A stretch of 64,000 nucleotides of DNA from Sporichthya brevicatena (GTDB lineage: Bacteria > Actinomycetota > Actinomycetes > Sporichthyales > Sporichthyaceae), in the NCBI RefSeq assembly GCF_039525035.1, contig NZ_BAAAHE010000024.1:30668-94667 (forward strand), given 5' to 3'. The notes beneath the pieces are model-generated. The model was not told where the DNA came from. It did no database searches and was given only the letters and a program-made list of their open reading frames with translations. Shown piece after piece: positions 36,419-48,835 of the stretch (its first letter is position 1; every line of letters starts with the position of its first letter). Made by a program: the position numbers and the translations under genes.

Positions 36419-36642
36419 TGCGCGAGGCCGAGGGCGGCACGGTGGTCGTCAACGGCACCGCCCGCGACTTCGAACCCGGGACGACCGTGGCCGACCTCGT
36501 CTCCGAGATCGTGGGCGACGCGAACGCCAAGGGTGTCGCCGCGGCCCTGAACGGGGCGGTGGTCCCCCGCGGGCGCTGGCGGCTGCTCGAACTGACCGAC
36601 GGCGACCGGGTCGAGATCCTGACCGCGGTCCAGGGAGGCTGA
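36415..36642 (+). CDS. thiS: Sulfur carrier protein ThiS
   Basis: Ubiquitin-like sulfur carrier of 75 residues for thiazole synthesis. It has the beta-grasp pattern with VVVNGTARDFEPGTTVADLV and ends in the essential diglycine (AVQGG), which is thiocarboxylated. A second ATG is one codon on. It overlaps the thiO stop and ends three bases before thiG. Confidence 0.95.
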   Translation: MMREAEGGTVVVNGTARDFEPGTTVADLVSEIVGDANAKGVAAALNGAVVPRGRWRLLELTDGDRVEILTAVQGG

Positions 36643-37464
<822 letters not shown>

Positions 37465-37481
37465 GACTAAACTCCGGCCCC

Positions 37482-39485
37482 ATGGGGGAGCCTGCCGACG
37501 CCCTGGTCGGCACCGTGCTGGACGGGCGCTACCGCGTCACGCGCCGCATCGCGCGCGGCGGGATGGCGACCGTCTACGAGGCTGTCGACACCCGGCTGGA
37601 CCGGGGCGTCGCGGTCAAGGTGATGCACCCCGCGCTGGCCGAGGACAAGGACTTCGTCGAGCGCTTCATCCGGGAGGCGCGCTCGGCCGCGCGGCTCTCG
37701 CACCCCAACGTCGTCTCCGTGTTCGACCAGAGCGCGGACTCCGGCTCGGTCTTCCTCGCGATGGAGCACGTCGAGGGCCGGACGCTGCGGGACTGGCTGC
37801 GTGACAAGGGGCGCCTGACCCCGCGCGAGACCTTCGCGGTGATGGAACCCGTGCTCGCCGCGCTCGCGGCCGCGCACCAGGCCGGCTTGGTCCACCGCGA
37901 CATCAAGCCCGAGAACGTCCTCATCGCCGACGACGGCCGCGTCAAGGTCGCCGACTTCGGGCTGGCCCGCGCCGTCACCGCCGGGTCGAACACCGCGACC
38001 TGGGGCGCGCCGACCGGCACGAACACGCTGATCGGCACCGTCGCCTACCTCTCGCCCGAGCAGGTCGAGAAGGGGCACGCCGACCAGCGGTCGGACGTCT
38101 ACGCGGCCGGGATCCTGCTCTACGAGTGCCTGACCGGCCTGCAGCCGTTCTCCGGCGAGTCACCGATCCAGGTCGCCTACCAGCACGTGCACTACGACGT
38201 GCCGCGGCCGTCCGAGGTCCGCCCGACGCTGCCCCCGGCGCTGGACAACCTGGTCCTGCGCGCCACCGCCCGCGACCCCGACGGCCGGCCCGCCGACGCC
38301 GGGGCGTTCCTCGCCGAGACCGTCGCGGTCCGCCGCACGCTCCGGCCCGAGGTGCTCGACGACGTCGCCGGGTCCGGCCCGGTGCCCGCCCCGGCCCCCG
38401 CGCAGGGCGCCCCGACGCTGATGTTCGGCCAGGTGCCCCCGGGTGCCGCCGCCGGCCCGGACGCGGTCACGGCGGCGATCCGCCGCCCCGGCCCCGCCGG
38501 TGCCGCTGCCGGTCCCGCTGCCGGTCCCGCCGCCGGGTCCCCGCCCGGCAAGCCCGGCGCGGCCGGCGCCGTGCCCTATCCCGTCCCGGCCCGGCTGCAG
38601 CGCCGCCGCCGGCGCGGGCTCCTGGCGCTCCTGGCCGTCCTGGTGACGACGTTCGCCGTCGGCATCGGCGCCTGGCAGGTCGCGGTCGGGAGTTCGGTGA
38701 CCACGCCGAGTCTGCTGAACCTGACCCGCGACGAGGCGCTGGCCAAGGCGCAGGAGGCCGGGCTGAAGGTCCGCTTCGCCGACGAGGAGCACGACGAGCT
38801 CGTCCCGAAGGGGCAGGTGCTGCGGACGGATCCCCAGCCGGGGCGCAAGATCTCCGAGAGCGGCACGATCACGGCGATCCTCTCCGCCGGGCCGGAGCGG
38901 TACGCGGTGCCGGACCTCGCCGGGGAGACCGTCGAGGCGGCGAAGAAACGGCTGACCGAGAACAACCTGACGGTCGCCGACGAGCAGGGCCAGAAGTACA
39001 GCGACTCCGTGCCCGAGGGACGCGTGCTCGCGACCGACCCGCCCGCGGGGCGGGAGCTGCGCCGCGACGCCGTCGTCAAGCTGATCGTGAGCCGCGGCGC
39101 GAAGCCGGTGGCCGTCCCCGACGTCGTGGGGCGGAGTCTGCAGGAGGCCACGGATCTGCTGACGTCGGCCGGGTTCAAGGCGACCTGGACCGAGCGCATC
39201 GACGACTCGGTGCCGTCCGGGACCGTGCTGTCGCAGAGCCCGGGCCCGAACCGCAAGCTCGCCAAGGGCAGCACGATCGCGCTGGTCGTGTCCAAGTCCG
39301 ACCTGATCGAGGTGCCCCGCGTCATCGGCATGGACGTCGACGACGCCGAGGACCTGCTGGAGCGCCTCGGGTTCGAGGTGGACGTCCGGCGGAGCCTGTT
39401 CGGCGGGGACCGCGTCGTGTCCCAGGATCCGGACGCCGGCTCGCGTGTCCCGCGTGGGACCCGGGTCACACTGCGCGTGTTCTGA
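37482..39485 (+). CDS. Ser/Thr protein kinase with four PASTA domains (PknL/PknB-like)
   Basis: Transmembrane receptor kinase of 667 residues. The kinase domain is residues 17-280, with the glycine loop IARGGMATVY, K46 (VAVKVM), catalytic HRDIKPEN around D140, and DFG at 158-160. A proline/alanine/glycine-rich linker is followed by a membrane helix at about 379-402. Four extracellular PASTA domains run to the C-terminus; such domains bind peptidoglycan fragments. Its neighbour is an Rv2175c homologue, which points to a PknL orthologue although M. tuberculosis PknL lacks PASTA units. It starts 17 bases after thiG. Confidence 0.92.
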   Translation: MGEPADALVGTVLDGRYRVTRRIARGGMATVYEAVDTRLDRGVAVKVMHPALAEDKDFVERFIREARSAARLSHPNVVSVFDQSADSGSVFLAMEHVEGRTLRDWLRDKGRLTPRETFAVMEPVLAALAAAHQAGLVHRDIKPENVLIADDGRVKVADFGLARAVTAGSNTATWGAPTGTNTLIGTVAYLSPEQVEKGHADQRSDVYAAGILLYECLTGLQPFSGESPIQVAYQHVHYDVPRPSEVRPTLPPALDNLVLRATARDPDGRPADAGAFLAETVAVRRTLRPEVLDDVAGSGPVPAPAPAQGAPTLMFGQVPPGAAAGPDAVTAAIRRPGPAGAAAGPAAGPAAGSPPGKPGAAGAVPYPVPARLQRRRRRGLLALLAVLVTTFAVGIGAWQVAVGSSVTTPSLLNLTRDEALAKAQEAGLKVRFADEEHDELVPKGQVLRTDPQPGRKISESGTITAILSAGPERYAVPDLAGETVEAAKKRLTENNLTVADEQGQKYSDSVPEGRVLATDPPAGRELRRDAVVKLIVSRGAKPVAVPDVVGRSLQEATDLLTSAGFKATWTERIDDSVPSGTVLSQSPGPNRKLAKGSTIALVVSKSDLIEVPRVIGMDVDDAEDLLERLGFEVDVRRSLFGGDRVVSQDPDAGSRVPRGTRVTLRVF

Positions 39486-39587
39486 ACCACGTCGCGTCGT
39501 AACTTTGCGTAATCACTGCTGGTGACGGACATGTGTCCATTCGCCCGTTCCGCCATCTGACGGACAGCCTCTTGACGGGGCCTCACG

Positions 39588-39606
39588 GATGCTTAGCCTT
39601 ACCTAA
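39588..39606 (+). promoter_or_regulatory. DtxR/IdeR iron box upstream of bfd
   Basis: GATGCTTAGCCTTACCTAA matches 14 of 19 positions of the IdeR/DtxR consensus, and lies 37 bases upstream of the bfd GTG. It is the expected position for iron-dependent control of iron-storage genes. Confidence 0.7.
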
Positions 39607-39642
39607 GGAAAGCGGTTTCACCCGTCGGCCGGAGGCACGCAC

Positions 39643-39852
39643 GTGTTCGTCTGCATCTGCAACGCCGTGACCGAGGACGACATCCTCGGGGCTGTTGACG
39701 CAGGTGCGCGCTGTGTGCGCAGCGCGTGCGAGGCGACGGAGGCCGCGAGCAACTGCGGGTCGTGCCTCGACCGGGTCGAGAACCTCGTCACCACCGCGCT
39801 GAGCGGATGCCCGCGCCGGATGCTCAGCGGGAACCTGGCCGCCACCGCCTGA
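39643..39852 (+). CDS. bfd: Bacterioferritin-associated ferredoxin
   Basis: A 69-residue [2Fe-2S] protein. The four cluster cysteines are in VCICNAVTE (two) and SNCGSCLDRV (two), the Bfd pattern. Bfd proteins dock on bacterioferritin and reduce its iron core to release Fe2+. GTG start, with a short GAGGC-type site. The bfr gene follows 168 bases later, so separate or shared iron control is possible. Confidence 0.93.
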   Translation: MFVCICNAVTEDDILGAVDAGARCVRSACEATEAASNCGSCLDRVENLVTTALSGCPRRMLSGNLAATA

Positions 39853-40020
39853 CCGGTCACCGAGCGTCATCTCCTGAGGTCAGGCTCCCCTTCGCCGGGT
39901 TTCCGGCAGGTCGCCGAGGGCAGCCTTCCCTTCGATGACAAGCGTGGAATTCGTCGCTACCGTCGGGTCCGCCGACGCCCCGGCCGCCACGCACACCCGC
40001 CCCGGAAGGACCCCGTTTTC

Positions 40021-40503
40021 ATGATCGGCGACCCTGAGGTCATCGCACTGCTCAACGAGCAGCTGACGAGCGAGCTGACGGCCATCAACCAGTACTTCCT
40101 GCACGCGAAGATGCAGCAGAACTGGGGCTACACCGAGCTCGCGAAGAAGACCCGGCACGAGTCCATCGAGGAGATGGAGCACGCCGAGGAGATCACCGAC
40201 CGCATCCTGTTCCTCGAGGGCCTGCCCAACTACCAGAAGCTGCTCCCGCTCAGCATCGGGCAGACGGTCCGCGAGCAGTTCCAGGCCGACCTGAACATCG
40301 AGCTCGCGGTCGTGGCCCGGCTGCGTCCCGGCGTCATCATGTGCCGCGAGAAGGGCGACCACACGAGCGCGAACCTCCTGGAGAAGATCCTCTCCAGCGA
40401 GGAGGAGCACATCGACTACCTGGAGACCCAGCTCGCGCTGATGGACTCCCTCGGTGAGGCGCTCTACCTCGCGCAGTGCGTCGAGCGGCCGCCGTCCAAC
40501 TGA
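40021..40503 (+). CDS. bfr: Bacterioferritin
   Basis: Heme-containing iron-storage protein of 160 residues, assembling as a 24-mer. The ferroxidase residues E18, E51 and H54 and the heme ligand M52 are all present (SELTAINQY, ESIEEMEHAEE). The second half (EHIDYLETQLALMDSLGE) supplies the remaining ferroxidase residues. The start is ATG after GGAAGGAC. A weak second iron-box-like sequence (about 13 of 19) lies at 39875-39893 upstream. Confidence 0.97.
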   Translation: MIGDPEVIALLNEQLTSELTAINQYFLHAKMQQNWGYTELAKKTRHESIEEMEHAEEITDRILFLEGLPNYQKLLPLSIGQTVREQFQADLNIELAVVARLRPGVIMCREKGDHTSANLLEKILSSEEEHIDYLETQLALMDSLGEALYLAQCVERPPSN

Positions 40504-40519
40504 CCCACCTCGCTCCGTC

Positions 40520-40558
40520 TCGGGGCCGGCACCGACCTCAGTTCGGTACCGGCCCCGA
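40520..40558 (+). terminator. Terminator-like hairpin after bfr
   Basis: Arms 40520-40534 and 40544-40558 pair over 15 bases with one mismatch around a 9-base loop, 17 bases after the bfr stop. No T-run follows. Confidence 0.6.
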
Positions 40559-40631
40559 TGCGTGTTCCGACTCCCCCGGCGAGCCTTGACAGGCGAGGAC
40601 AATCGTCCTCACCCCACAACGGGAGGCGACC

Positions 40632-40940
40632 ATGCCGGGGTTCATCCAGACCATCACGTACACCACCAGCCGCATCGACGAGGTTCGCCAACTCAACGAG
40701 GACTACCGGGCTCGCCGGATGGCCGACGGGGCCGACCTCCGGCCCGTCCAGGTCACCCTGTGCACGGACCACGAGGTGCCGAACCGCTACACCGTGCTCG
40801 TCGAGTTCAACTCGTACGAGGACGCGATGGCGAACTCGAACCACCCGGCGACCTCCGAGTTCGCGCAGCAGATGCAGAAGCTGTGCGACGGGCCGCCGAC
40901 GTTCGTCAACCTCGACGTCGTGGAGCGGCTCCAGCCGTAG
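40632..40940 (+). CDS. Hypothetical protein, possible dimeric alpha/beta-barrel
   Basis: A 102-residue protein not assigned to a known family. The pattern of strand FIQTITYTTSR, helix VRQLNEDYRARR, strand VQVTLCTDHEVPNRYTVLVEF, helix YEDAMANSNHP and a final strand FVNLDVVERL resembles dimeric alpha/beta-barrel (ABM-like) domains. It has an ATG after CGGGAGGCG. It stands alone between bfr and the leftward threonine aldolase. Confidence 0.65.
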   Translation: MPGFIQTITYTTSRIDEVRQLNEDYRARRMADGADLRPVQVTLCTDHEVPNRYTVLVEFNSYEDAMANSNHPATSEFAQQMQKLCDGPPTFVNLDVVERLQP

Positions 40941-40955
40941 GCCCGCCCCGGGGCC

Positions 40956-41972
<1,017 letters not shown>

Positions 41973-41977
41973 CGGCG

Positions 41978-43312
41978 TCAGTGGTTCTCGCGGTACATCC
42001 TCGCCACCTCGAAGGCGAGGTCCAGGGACTGCGTCCGGTTCAGGCGCGGGTCGCACGCCGTCTCGTAGCGCTGGTGGAGGTCGGCCTCGTCGATGACGTG
42101 GCCGCCGCCGGTGCACTCGGTGACGTCGTCGCCGGTCAGCTCCATGTGGATGCCGCCCGGGTGCGTGCCCAGCGACCGGTGCACCTCGAAGAACCCGCGG
42201 ACCTCGTCGAGGACGTCGGTGAACTTGCGGGTCTTGTACCCGTTGGCGGTCTCGTAGGTGTTGCCGTGCATGGGGTCGCACACCCAGCCGACCACGGCGC
42301 CGGACGCGGTGACCTTGTCGACCAGGCGCGGGAGGTTCTCGCGCACCTTGCCGGTGCCCATGCGCGTGATGAAGGTCAGGCGGCCGGGCTCGCGCTCCGG
42401 GTCGAGCGCGTCGATCAGCGCGAGCGCGTCGTCGGCCGTCGCGTTCGGACCGAGCTTCACGCCGATCGGGTTGCGGATCTTGCGGAGCAGGTCGATGTGC
42501 GCGCCGTCGAGGTTGCGGGTGCGCTCGCCGATCCAGAGGAAGTGCCCGGAGACGCCGTACGGCTGCCCGGTGCGGGAGTCGATCCGCGTGAGGGCCCGCT
42601 CGTACTCGAGCAGCAGCGCCTCGTGGCTGGAGTAGATGTCGACGCTGGAGAGCGCGTCGGTGTCGACGCCGCAGGCCCGCATGAAGTCCAGGGCGCGGTC
42701 GATCTCGGCGGCGAGGGCCTCGTAGCGCTGCCCCACCGGGGAATCCGCGACGAAGTCCTGGTTCCAGGCGTGGACCTGACGCAGGTCGGCGTAACCGCCC
42801 TTGGTGAACGCGCGGACCAGGTTCAGCGTCGCCGCGGATGCGTTGTACATCTTCACCAGGCGCTGCGGGTCCGGGATCCGGGCCTCGGCGGTGAACTCGA
42901 TGCTGTTGACCGCGTCGCCGCGGTAGGACGGCAGCTCGACGCCGTTGCGCTTCTCGACCGGGGAGGACCGGGGCTTGGCGTACTGCCCGGCGAAGCGGCC
43001 GATCTTGACGACCGGCACCGAGCCGGCGTACGTGAGCACGACAGCCATCTGGAGCAGCGTCTTCAGCTTCGCCCGCAGCGCGTCGGCCCCGCGGACGTCG
43101 AACGACTCCGCACAGTCACCGCCCTGGAGCAGGAACGCCTCGCCGCGCGCGACGGCCGCCAGCCGCTCCTTGAGCTGGTCGCACTCCCCCGCAAACACCA
43201 GCGGCGGCAGCGACTGCAGTTCAGCGACCGCCGCGGCCAGCGCCGCGGCGTCGGGGTAGTCCGGCTGCTGCAGAGCAGGCAGCTCCCGCCAGGTGTCCAG
43301 GTCGGTACTCAC
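41978..43312 (-). CDS. aroG: 3-deoxy-7-phosphoheptulonate synthase, class II
   Basis: First enzyme of the shikimate pathway, joining phosphoenolpyruvate and erythrose 4-phosphate. The 444-residue length and sequence match class II DAHP synthases such as mycobacterial Rv2178c. Recognised parts are [52 protein letters not shown] and [11 protein letters not shown]. The erythrose 4-phosphate comes from the pentose phosphate pathway encoded at 8-16 kb. Threonine aldolase follows directly. Confidence 0.96.
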   Translation of the reverse strand: MSTDLDTWRELPALQQPDYPDAAALAAAVAELQSLPPLVFAGECDQLKERLAAVARGEAFLLQGGDCAESFDVRGADALRAKLKTLLQMAVVLTYAGSVPVVKIGRFAGQYAKPRSSPVEKRNGVELPSYRGDAVNSIEFTAEARIPDPQRLVKMYNASAATLNLVRAFTKGGYADLRQVHAWNQDFVADSPVGQRYEALAAEIDRALDFMRACGVDTDALSSVDIYSSHEALLLEYERALTRIDSRTGQPYGVSGHFLWIGERTRNLDGAHIDLLRKIRNPIGVKLGPNATADDALALIDALDPEREPGRLTFITRMGTGKVRENLPRLVDKVTASGAVVGWVCDPMHGNTYETANGYKTRKFTDVLDEVRGFFEVHRSLGTHPGGIHMELTGDDVTECTGGGHVIDEADLHQRYETACDPRLNRTQSLDLAFEVARMYRENH

Positions 43313-43404
43313 GGGTATGAGGGTACGTCGCCCCTGGTCCGGGCCTGAAATCGGTTATCGCCCGGTATGCCCGGGTCCGCCGCTCGGCCGGGGCGCCGCC
43401 GGAC

Positions 43405-44430
43405 TCAGCCGAAGAAGACCTCGGCCTCGGAGTAGAGGCTCGGGTCGACGAGCTTGAGCTCGCGGGTGGCGGCGTCGAGCGGGACGCGGACGATGTCGGT
43501 GCCGCGGAGGGCGACCATCTTCCCGAAGTCCTTGTCGTGGATCGCGTCGATGGCGTGGAGCCCGAACCGGGTGGCGAGCCAGCGGTCGAAGGCGGTGGGC
43601 GTACCGCCGCGCTGGACGTGGCCGAGGACGACCGCGCGGGACTCGGCCCCGGTCCGGGTCTCGATCTCCTTCGCGACGCGGTCGCCGATGCCCCCGAGGC
43701 GGACGTGGCCGAAGTCGTCCTTCTCCCCGGAGACCAGCTCCATCGTCCCCTCCTTGGGGACGGCGCCCTCGGAGACGACCACGATCGGCGCGTAGTGGCT
43801 CTGGAACCGGCTCTCGATGAGCGTGCAGACTCGTCCGATGTCGAAGGGGACCTCGGGGATCAGGATGAGGTTCGCTCCCCCGGCCATGCCGGCGTGCAGC
43901 GCGATCCAGCCGGCGTGACGGCCCATCACTTCCACGACGAGAGCACGGTGGTGGGACTCGGCGGTGGTGTGGAGGCGGTCGATCGCCTCCACCGCGATGT
44001 TCACCGCGGTGTCGAAGCCGAACGTGTAGTCGGTGGCGCCGAGGTCGTTGTCGATCGTCTTCGGCACGCCGACGACCGCGATGCCGTCCTCGTGCAGCCG
44101 GGTCGCGACGCCGAGGGTGTCCTCGCCGCCGATGGCGATCAGCGCGTCGATGCCGAGGTCGGCGAGGTTCTTGCGGATCCGCTCGATCCCGCCGTCGACC
44201 TTGACGGGATTCGTGCGCGACGAGCCGAGGATCGTCCCGCCCCGCGGCAGGATCCCGCGCACCTCGGGGACGCCGAGCGTCTGCGTCTTGTTCTCCAGCG
44301 GGCCACGCCAGCCGTCCCGGAACCCCACGAAGGAGTGTCCGTACTGGTGGACCCCCTTGCGCACGACCGCGCGGATGACCGCGTTCAGACCCGGGCAGTC
44401 GCCCCCGCCCGTGAGCACGCCGATGCGCAT
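43405..44430 (-). CDS. pfkA: 6-phosphofructokinase, probably pyrophosphate-dependent
   Basis: Phosphorylates fructose 6-phosphate. It has 341 residues with MRIGVLTGGGDCPGLNAVIR at the N-terminus, GGEDT at 101-105, PKTIDND at 123-129 and the MGRHAGWIA loop. Residue 104 is aspartate and 124 is lysine, the pair that marks pyrophosphate-dependent enzymes, whereas ATP-dependent relatives carry glycine at 104. This predicts a reversible, pyrophosphate-using enzyme like that of Amycolatopsis methanolica. The gene stands alone between aroG and a small membrane-protein gene. Confidence 0.93.
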   Translation of the reverse strand: MRIGVLTGGGDCPGLNAVIRAVVRKGVHQYGHSFVGFRDGWRGPLENKTQTLGVPEVRGILPRGGTILGSSRTNPVKVDGGIERIRKNLADLGIDALIAIGGEDTLGVATRLHEDGIAVVGVPKTIDNDLGATDYTFGFDTAVNIAVEAIDRLHTTAESHHRALVVEVMGRHAGWIALHAGMAGGANLILIPEVPFDIGRVCTLIESRFQSHYAPIVVVSEGAVPKEGTMELVSGEKDDFGHVRLGGIGDRVAKEIETRTGAESRAVVLGHVQRGGTPTAFDRWLATRFGLHAIDAIHDKDFGKMVALRGTDIVRVPLDAATRELKLVDPSLYSEAEVFFG

Positions 44431-44620
44431 GCACTGCCTCCTGCTCAGCCCCGATATGTGGCCCCGGACCAGTTCTGGCGTCGGATGACGATCAACTTAC
44501 CGGTGCCCGATTTCCCGGGTCGGACACTGGACGCCGGGGCGGTCGGGGGCGCATCCTGCACGTACGGCACAGGGCCACCGCCCGAGCCGTAGGGCTCGGG
44601 CCGGGCGGAAGGAGTCCGGC

Positions 44621-44839
44621 ATGGGTCAACCACTGTCCGGCACGGAGTCGCTGGTCATTCTTCTCGCGTGCACAGCCGCGATCCTGCTGCTGACGTACGT
44701 CTGGGCGGCCTCGAACCGCCGCCCCGTGCGGCGCCGGACCGTCAGTGGCCGGCCGGCCGTGCCCTACTGGCACACGCCGACCGGGCTCCAGGACGAACGC
44801 GGCATCGTCGCCCTTGAGCGGCCCGGCCCGCCGCTCTGA
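44621..44839 (+). CDS. Small single-span membrane protein
   Basis: A 72-residue protein with one strong hydrophobic segment (SLVILLACTAAILLLTYVWAA) near the N-terminus and a basic/proline-rich cytoplasmic tail (NRRPVRRRTVSGRP). The ATG has a GGAAGGAG ribosome site seven bases upstream, which supports it as a real gene. No family was recognised. Confidence 0.6.
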   Translation: MGQPLSGTESLVILLACTAAILLLTYVWAASNRRPVRRRTVSGRPAVPYWHTPTGLQDERGIVALERPGPPL

Positions 44840-44869
44840 CGCCGGACCGAGCTCAGGGAGTCGGGCGCC

Positions 44870-45220
44870 CTAGTAGGGACGCCCGGTCGCACGCAGCTTG
44901 TCGAGGGCCTCGGCGAGGATCGCCTCGCCGTCGGCCTCGCTGCGGCGCTCGCGCACGTACGCGAGGTGGGTCTTGTAGGGCTCGTTGCGCGGCGGCGACG
45001 GCGGGGTGTCGCGGTCCTGGCCGGCCGGGAAACCGCAGCGGGGGCAGTCCCAGAAGTCCGGCGCGGTCACGGTGCCGTCGTCGGCGAAGCTGGGGCGGGT
45101 CTCGTGACCGTTGGCGCACCAGTAGGAGATCCAGAACCGCGGAGCGGAATCGCCACGCTCCGCCTCGCCCATCGGGCCCGCCCCGACACGGCTGCCCCTG
45201 ATCGCGTTGCCACTTGCCAC
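44870..45220 (-). CDS. rbpA: RNA polymerase-binding protein RbpA
   Basis: Actinobacterial transcription factor that binds the beta subunit and sigma A to stimulate promoter opening. It has 116 residues; WISYWCANGHETRPSF and PDFWDCPRCGFPAGQDRD supply the paired CxxGH and CxxC-type cysteines of the core domain, and the DKLRATGRPY end is typical. The GTG has GTAGGAGAAC upstream. It follows secG in the gap-pgk-tpiA-secG order, an arrangement common in actinobacteria. Confidence 0.95.
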   Translation of the reverse strand: MASGNAIRGSRVGAGPMGEAERGDSAPRFWISYWCANGHETRPSFADDGTVTAPDFWDCPRCGFPAGQDRDTPPSPPRNEPYKTHLAYVRERRSEADGEAILAEALDKLRATGRPY

Positions 45221-45272
45221 GAGAGTTCTCCTACGTTGGTGCGAGCCCGGTGTGGGGCCGGTGGTGGTGCGG

Positions 45273-45503
45273 CTAGTCCTTCAGCAGCAGAAGCAGACCG
45301 ATGCAGGCCGAGGCCCAGACGGTCACGACGATGTAGGTGATCCGGTCGAGGTTGCGCTCGGCGATCGACGAGCCACCCAGCGAGGACGAGACACCGCCAC
45401 CGAAGAGGTCGGACAGACCGCCGCCCTTGCCCTTGTGCAGCAGGACGAGCAGGACGATCAGCACGCTGGTGATCAGCAGCAGGATCTGGAACGCGGTCTC
45501 CAC
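45273..45503 (-). CDS. secG: SecG preprotein translocase subunit
   Basis: Third subunit of the SecYEG protein-export channel. It has 76 residues with two membrane helices (QILLLITSVLIVLLVLLHK and ITYIVVTVWASACIGLLLLL) joined by a glycine/serine-rich loop (KGGGLSDLFGGG). Located downstream of tpiA, as in most actinobacteria, with 116 bases between them and a TAGGAT-like -10 candidate, so it may also have its own promoter. Confidence 0.95.
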   Translation of the reverse strand: METAFQILLLITSVLIVLLVLLHKGKGGGLSDLFGGGVSSSLGGSSIAERNLDRITYIVVTVWASACIGLLLLLKD

Positions 45504-45619
45504 GAAGGTCCTTCACTTAGAGGCGGTCGAGCGCTGCGGACTTCCGGCCCGACGAGCGGCGCCATCCTAACCCGGCACGGGCGAATCGCCGGCGACGTGC
45601 GCCGCGGATCCGACCCGGT

Positions 45620-46426
45620 TCAGGCCTTGGAGTAACGCACGATCTTCACGAACTCGTCCGCCTGCAGGCTCGCGCCGCCGACGAGGGCGCCGTCGACGTC
45701 CGGCTGCGCCATGATCGCGGCGACGTTGTCGCCCTTCACCGAACCGCCGTAGAGCACCCGGACGTTCTCGGCGAGCTCCTTTGAGTACAACTCACCAAGA
45801 CGCCCGCGGATCGCGCCGCACACCTCCTGCGCGTCCTCGGGCGTCGCGACCTCGCCGGTCCCGATTGCCCAGACGGGCTCGTAGGCGACGACGAGGTCGG
45901 CGGCGTTCTTCTCCGGGACGCCGTCGAGCGCGCCGTCGAGCTGGGCCAGGGTGTGGCCGACGTGCTCCCCCGCCTGGCGGACGTCGAGCCCCTCGCCCAC
46001 GCAGAGGATCGGGCGCAGTCCGTGCCGGAAGGCCGCCTTCACCTTCGCGTTCACGACGGCCTCGTCCTCGCCGTGGTACTGCCGGCGCTCCGAGTGCCCG
46101 ACGATCGCGTAGGTGCAGCCGAGCTTCGCGAGCATCACGCCGGACACCTCACCGGTGTAGGCGCCGGCGTCGTGGGCCGAGATGTCCTGCGAGCCGTAAC
46201 TGAAGCGCATCTTGTCGGCGTCGACCAGCGTCTGCACCGAGCGGATGTCGGTGAACGGCACGAGCAGCGCGACCTCGACGGCCTCGAAGTCCGGGTCGTC
46301 GAGGGAGAACGCGAGCTTCTGGGTCAGGGCGATGGCCTCGAGGTGGTTGAGGTTCATCTTCCAGTTGCCCGCCATCAGCGGCGTGCGACCGTCCCGCTCC
46401 GCGGCGCCCTTGGGCTCCTTGGCCAT
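45620..46426 (-). CDS. tpiA: Triosephosphate isomerase
   Basis: Interconverts dihydroxyacetone phosphate and glyceraldehyde 3-phosphate. It is a 268-residue TIM barrel with AGNWKMNLN (N21 and K23), [13 protein letters not shown] (catalytic histidine), [13 protein letters not shown] (catalytic glutamate) and [10 protein letters not shown]. It starts 4 bases downstream of the pgk stop in the leftward operon gap-pgk-tpiA. Confidence 0.97.
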   Translation of the reverse strand: MAKEPKGAAERDGRTPLMAGNWKMNLNHLEAIALTQKLAFSLDDPDFEAVEVALLVPFTDIRSVQTLVDADKMRFSYGSQDISAHDAGAYTGEVSGVMLAKLGCTYAIVGHSERRQYHGEDEAVVNAKVKAAFRHGLRPILCVGEGLDVRQAGEHVGHTLAQLDGALDGVPEKNAADLVVAYEPVWAIGTGEVATPEDAQEVCGAIRGRLGELYSKELAENVRVLYGGSVKGDNVAAIMAQPDVDGALVGGASLQADEFVKIVRYSKA

Positions 46427-46430
46427 GTGG

Positions 46431-47636
46431 TCAGTCCTCCAGTGCGAGCAGACCGGGCAGGGCCTTGCCCTCGAGGTACTCGAGGCTGGCGCCACCGCCG
46501 GTGGAGATGTGGCCGAACGCGGCCTCGTCGAACCCGAGCGTGCGCACGGCCGCCGCGGAGTCACCGCCGCCGACGACCGAGAAGCCCGACCCGTCGACGA
46601 GGGCCTGCGCGACCGCGCGGGTGCCGGCGGCGAACGGGGCCATCTCGAACACGCCCATCGGGCCGTTCCAGAAGATCGTCGCCGAGGACGCCAACGCCGC
46701 GGCGAACGCCTTCGCGCTCTCGGGGCCGATGTCGAGGCCCATGCGGTCCGCGGGGATCGCGGATGCCGGCACCACAGCCGCGTCCGCGTCGGCGGCGAAG
46801 CGGTCGGCCGCGAGGATGTCGGTCGGCAGCAGGAGCTCGACGCCGCGCTTCTCCGCCTCGGCGAGGTAGCCCTTCACGGTCTCGATCTGGTCGGCCTCGA
46901 GCAGCGACGTCCCGACCTCGTGCCCCTGCGCGGCGAGGAAGGTGTAGACCATCCCACCGCCGACGAGGATCTTGTCGGCGAGCCCGAGGAGCCGGTCGAT
47001 GACCGCCAGCTTGTCCGAGACCTTCGAACCGCCGAGCACGACCGCGTACGGCCGCTGCGGGTTCTCGGTGAGGCGGCGCAGCACCTCGACCTCGGTACGG
47101 ACCAGGTCACCCGCCGCGTGCGGCAGCAACCGGGCGACGTCGTAGACGCTCGCGTGCTTGCGGTGCACCGCCCCGAAGGCGTCGCCGACGTAGGCGTCCG
47201 CGAGGGCCGCGAGCTCGGCGGCGAACGCCCCGCGCTCGGCGTCGTCCTTCGACGTCTCGGCCGCGGAGAACCGGACGTTCTCCAGCAGCGCGATGCCGCC
47301 GTCGGTCAGGCCCGCGACGGTGGCCGTCGCCTGCTCCCCCACGACCTCGGGGCTGAAGGCGACCGCCGTCCCGGCCAGCTCCTCGAGCCGCTTCGCGACC
47401 GGGGCCAGGGAGTACTTCGGGTCCGGCGTGCCCTTCGGGCGGCCGAGGTGCGCGCACACGACGACGCGCGCACCGGCGTCCGCGAGCTGCCGGATCACCG
47501 GCAGGCTGGCCCGGATCCGGCCGTCGTCGGTGATGGTCGCAGTGCCGTCAGGAGCGGTGTCCAGAGGCACGTTGAGGTCCGAGCGGACCAGAACGCGCTT
47601 GCCGGAGAGGTCGCCGAGATCCGCGATCGACTTCAT
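46431..47636 (-). CDS. pgk: Phosphoglycerate kinase
   Basis: Makes ATP and 3-phosphoglycerate from 1,3-bisphosphoglycerate. It has 401 residues with [28 protein letters not shown], the NGPMGVFE segment and GGGDSAAAV. An open frame continuing upstream by 31 codons runs into the gap stop region and was rejected in favour of the ATG at 47636. Middle gene of the gap-pgk-tpiA operon. Confidence 0.97.
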   Translation of the reverse strand: MKSIADLGDLSGKRVLVRSDLNVPLDTAPDGTATITDDGRIRASLPVIRQLADAGARVVVCAHLGRPKGTPDPKYSLAPVAKRLEELAGTAVAFSPEVVGEQATATVAGLTDGGIALLENVRFSAAETSKDDAERGAFAAELAALADAYVGDAFGAVHRKHASVYDVARLLPHAAGDLVRTEVEVLRRLTENPQRPYAVVLGGSKVSDKLAVIDRLLGLADKILVGGGMVYTFLAAQGHEVGTSLLEADQIETVKGYLAEAEKRGVELLLPTDILAADRFAADADAAVVPASAIPADRMGLDIGPESAKAFAAALASSATIFWNGPMGVFEMAPFAAGTRAVAQALVDGSGFSVVGGGDSAAAVRTLGFDEAAFGHISTGGGASLEYLEGKALPGLLALED

Positions 47637-47671
47637 CGCTGTCTTCCTGCTCGCCTGATGCTTCGCCGGGC

Positions 47672-48718
<1,047 letters not shown>

Positions 48719-48835
48719 CTACTGGTGCTGCTGAACCTACCCCTGGCCTGACGGCGCTGCTCTGACAGGTGCCCCGGGCGGGGCAATCCACGCGAATCGG
48801 TTGCACGCCGGTCCAACCGGACGGATCGTGGTGGA

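Noticed and set aside
39875..39893. Second iron box before bfr
   Set aside because: It matches 13 of 19 positions but the right half is weak, so it was not listed as a site of its own.
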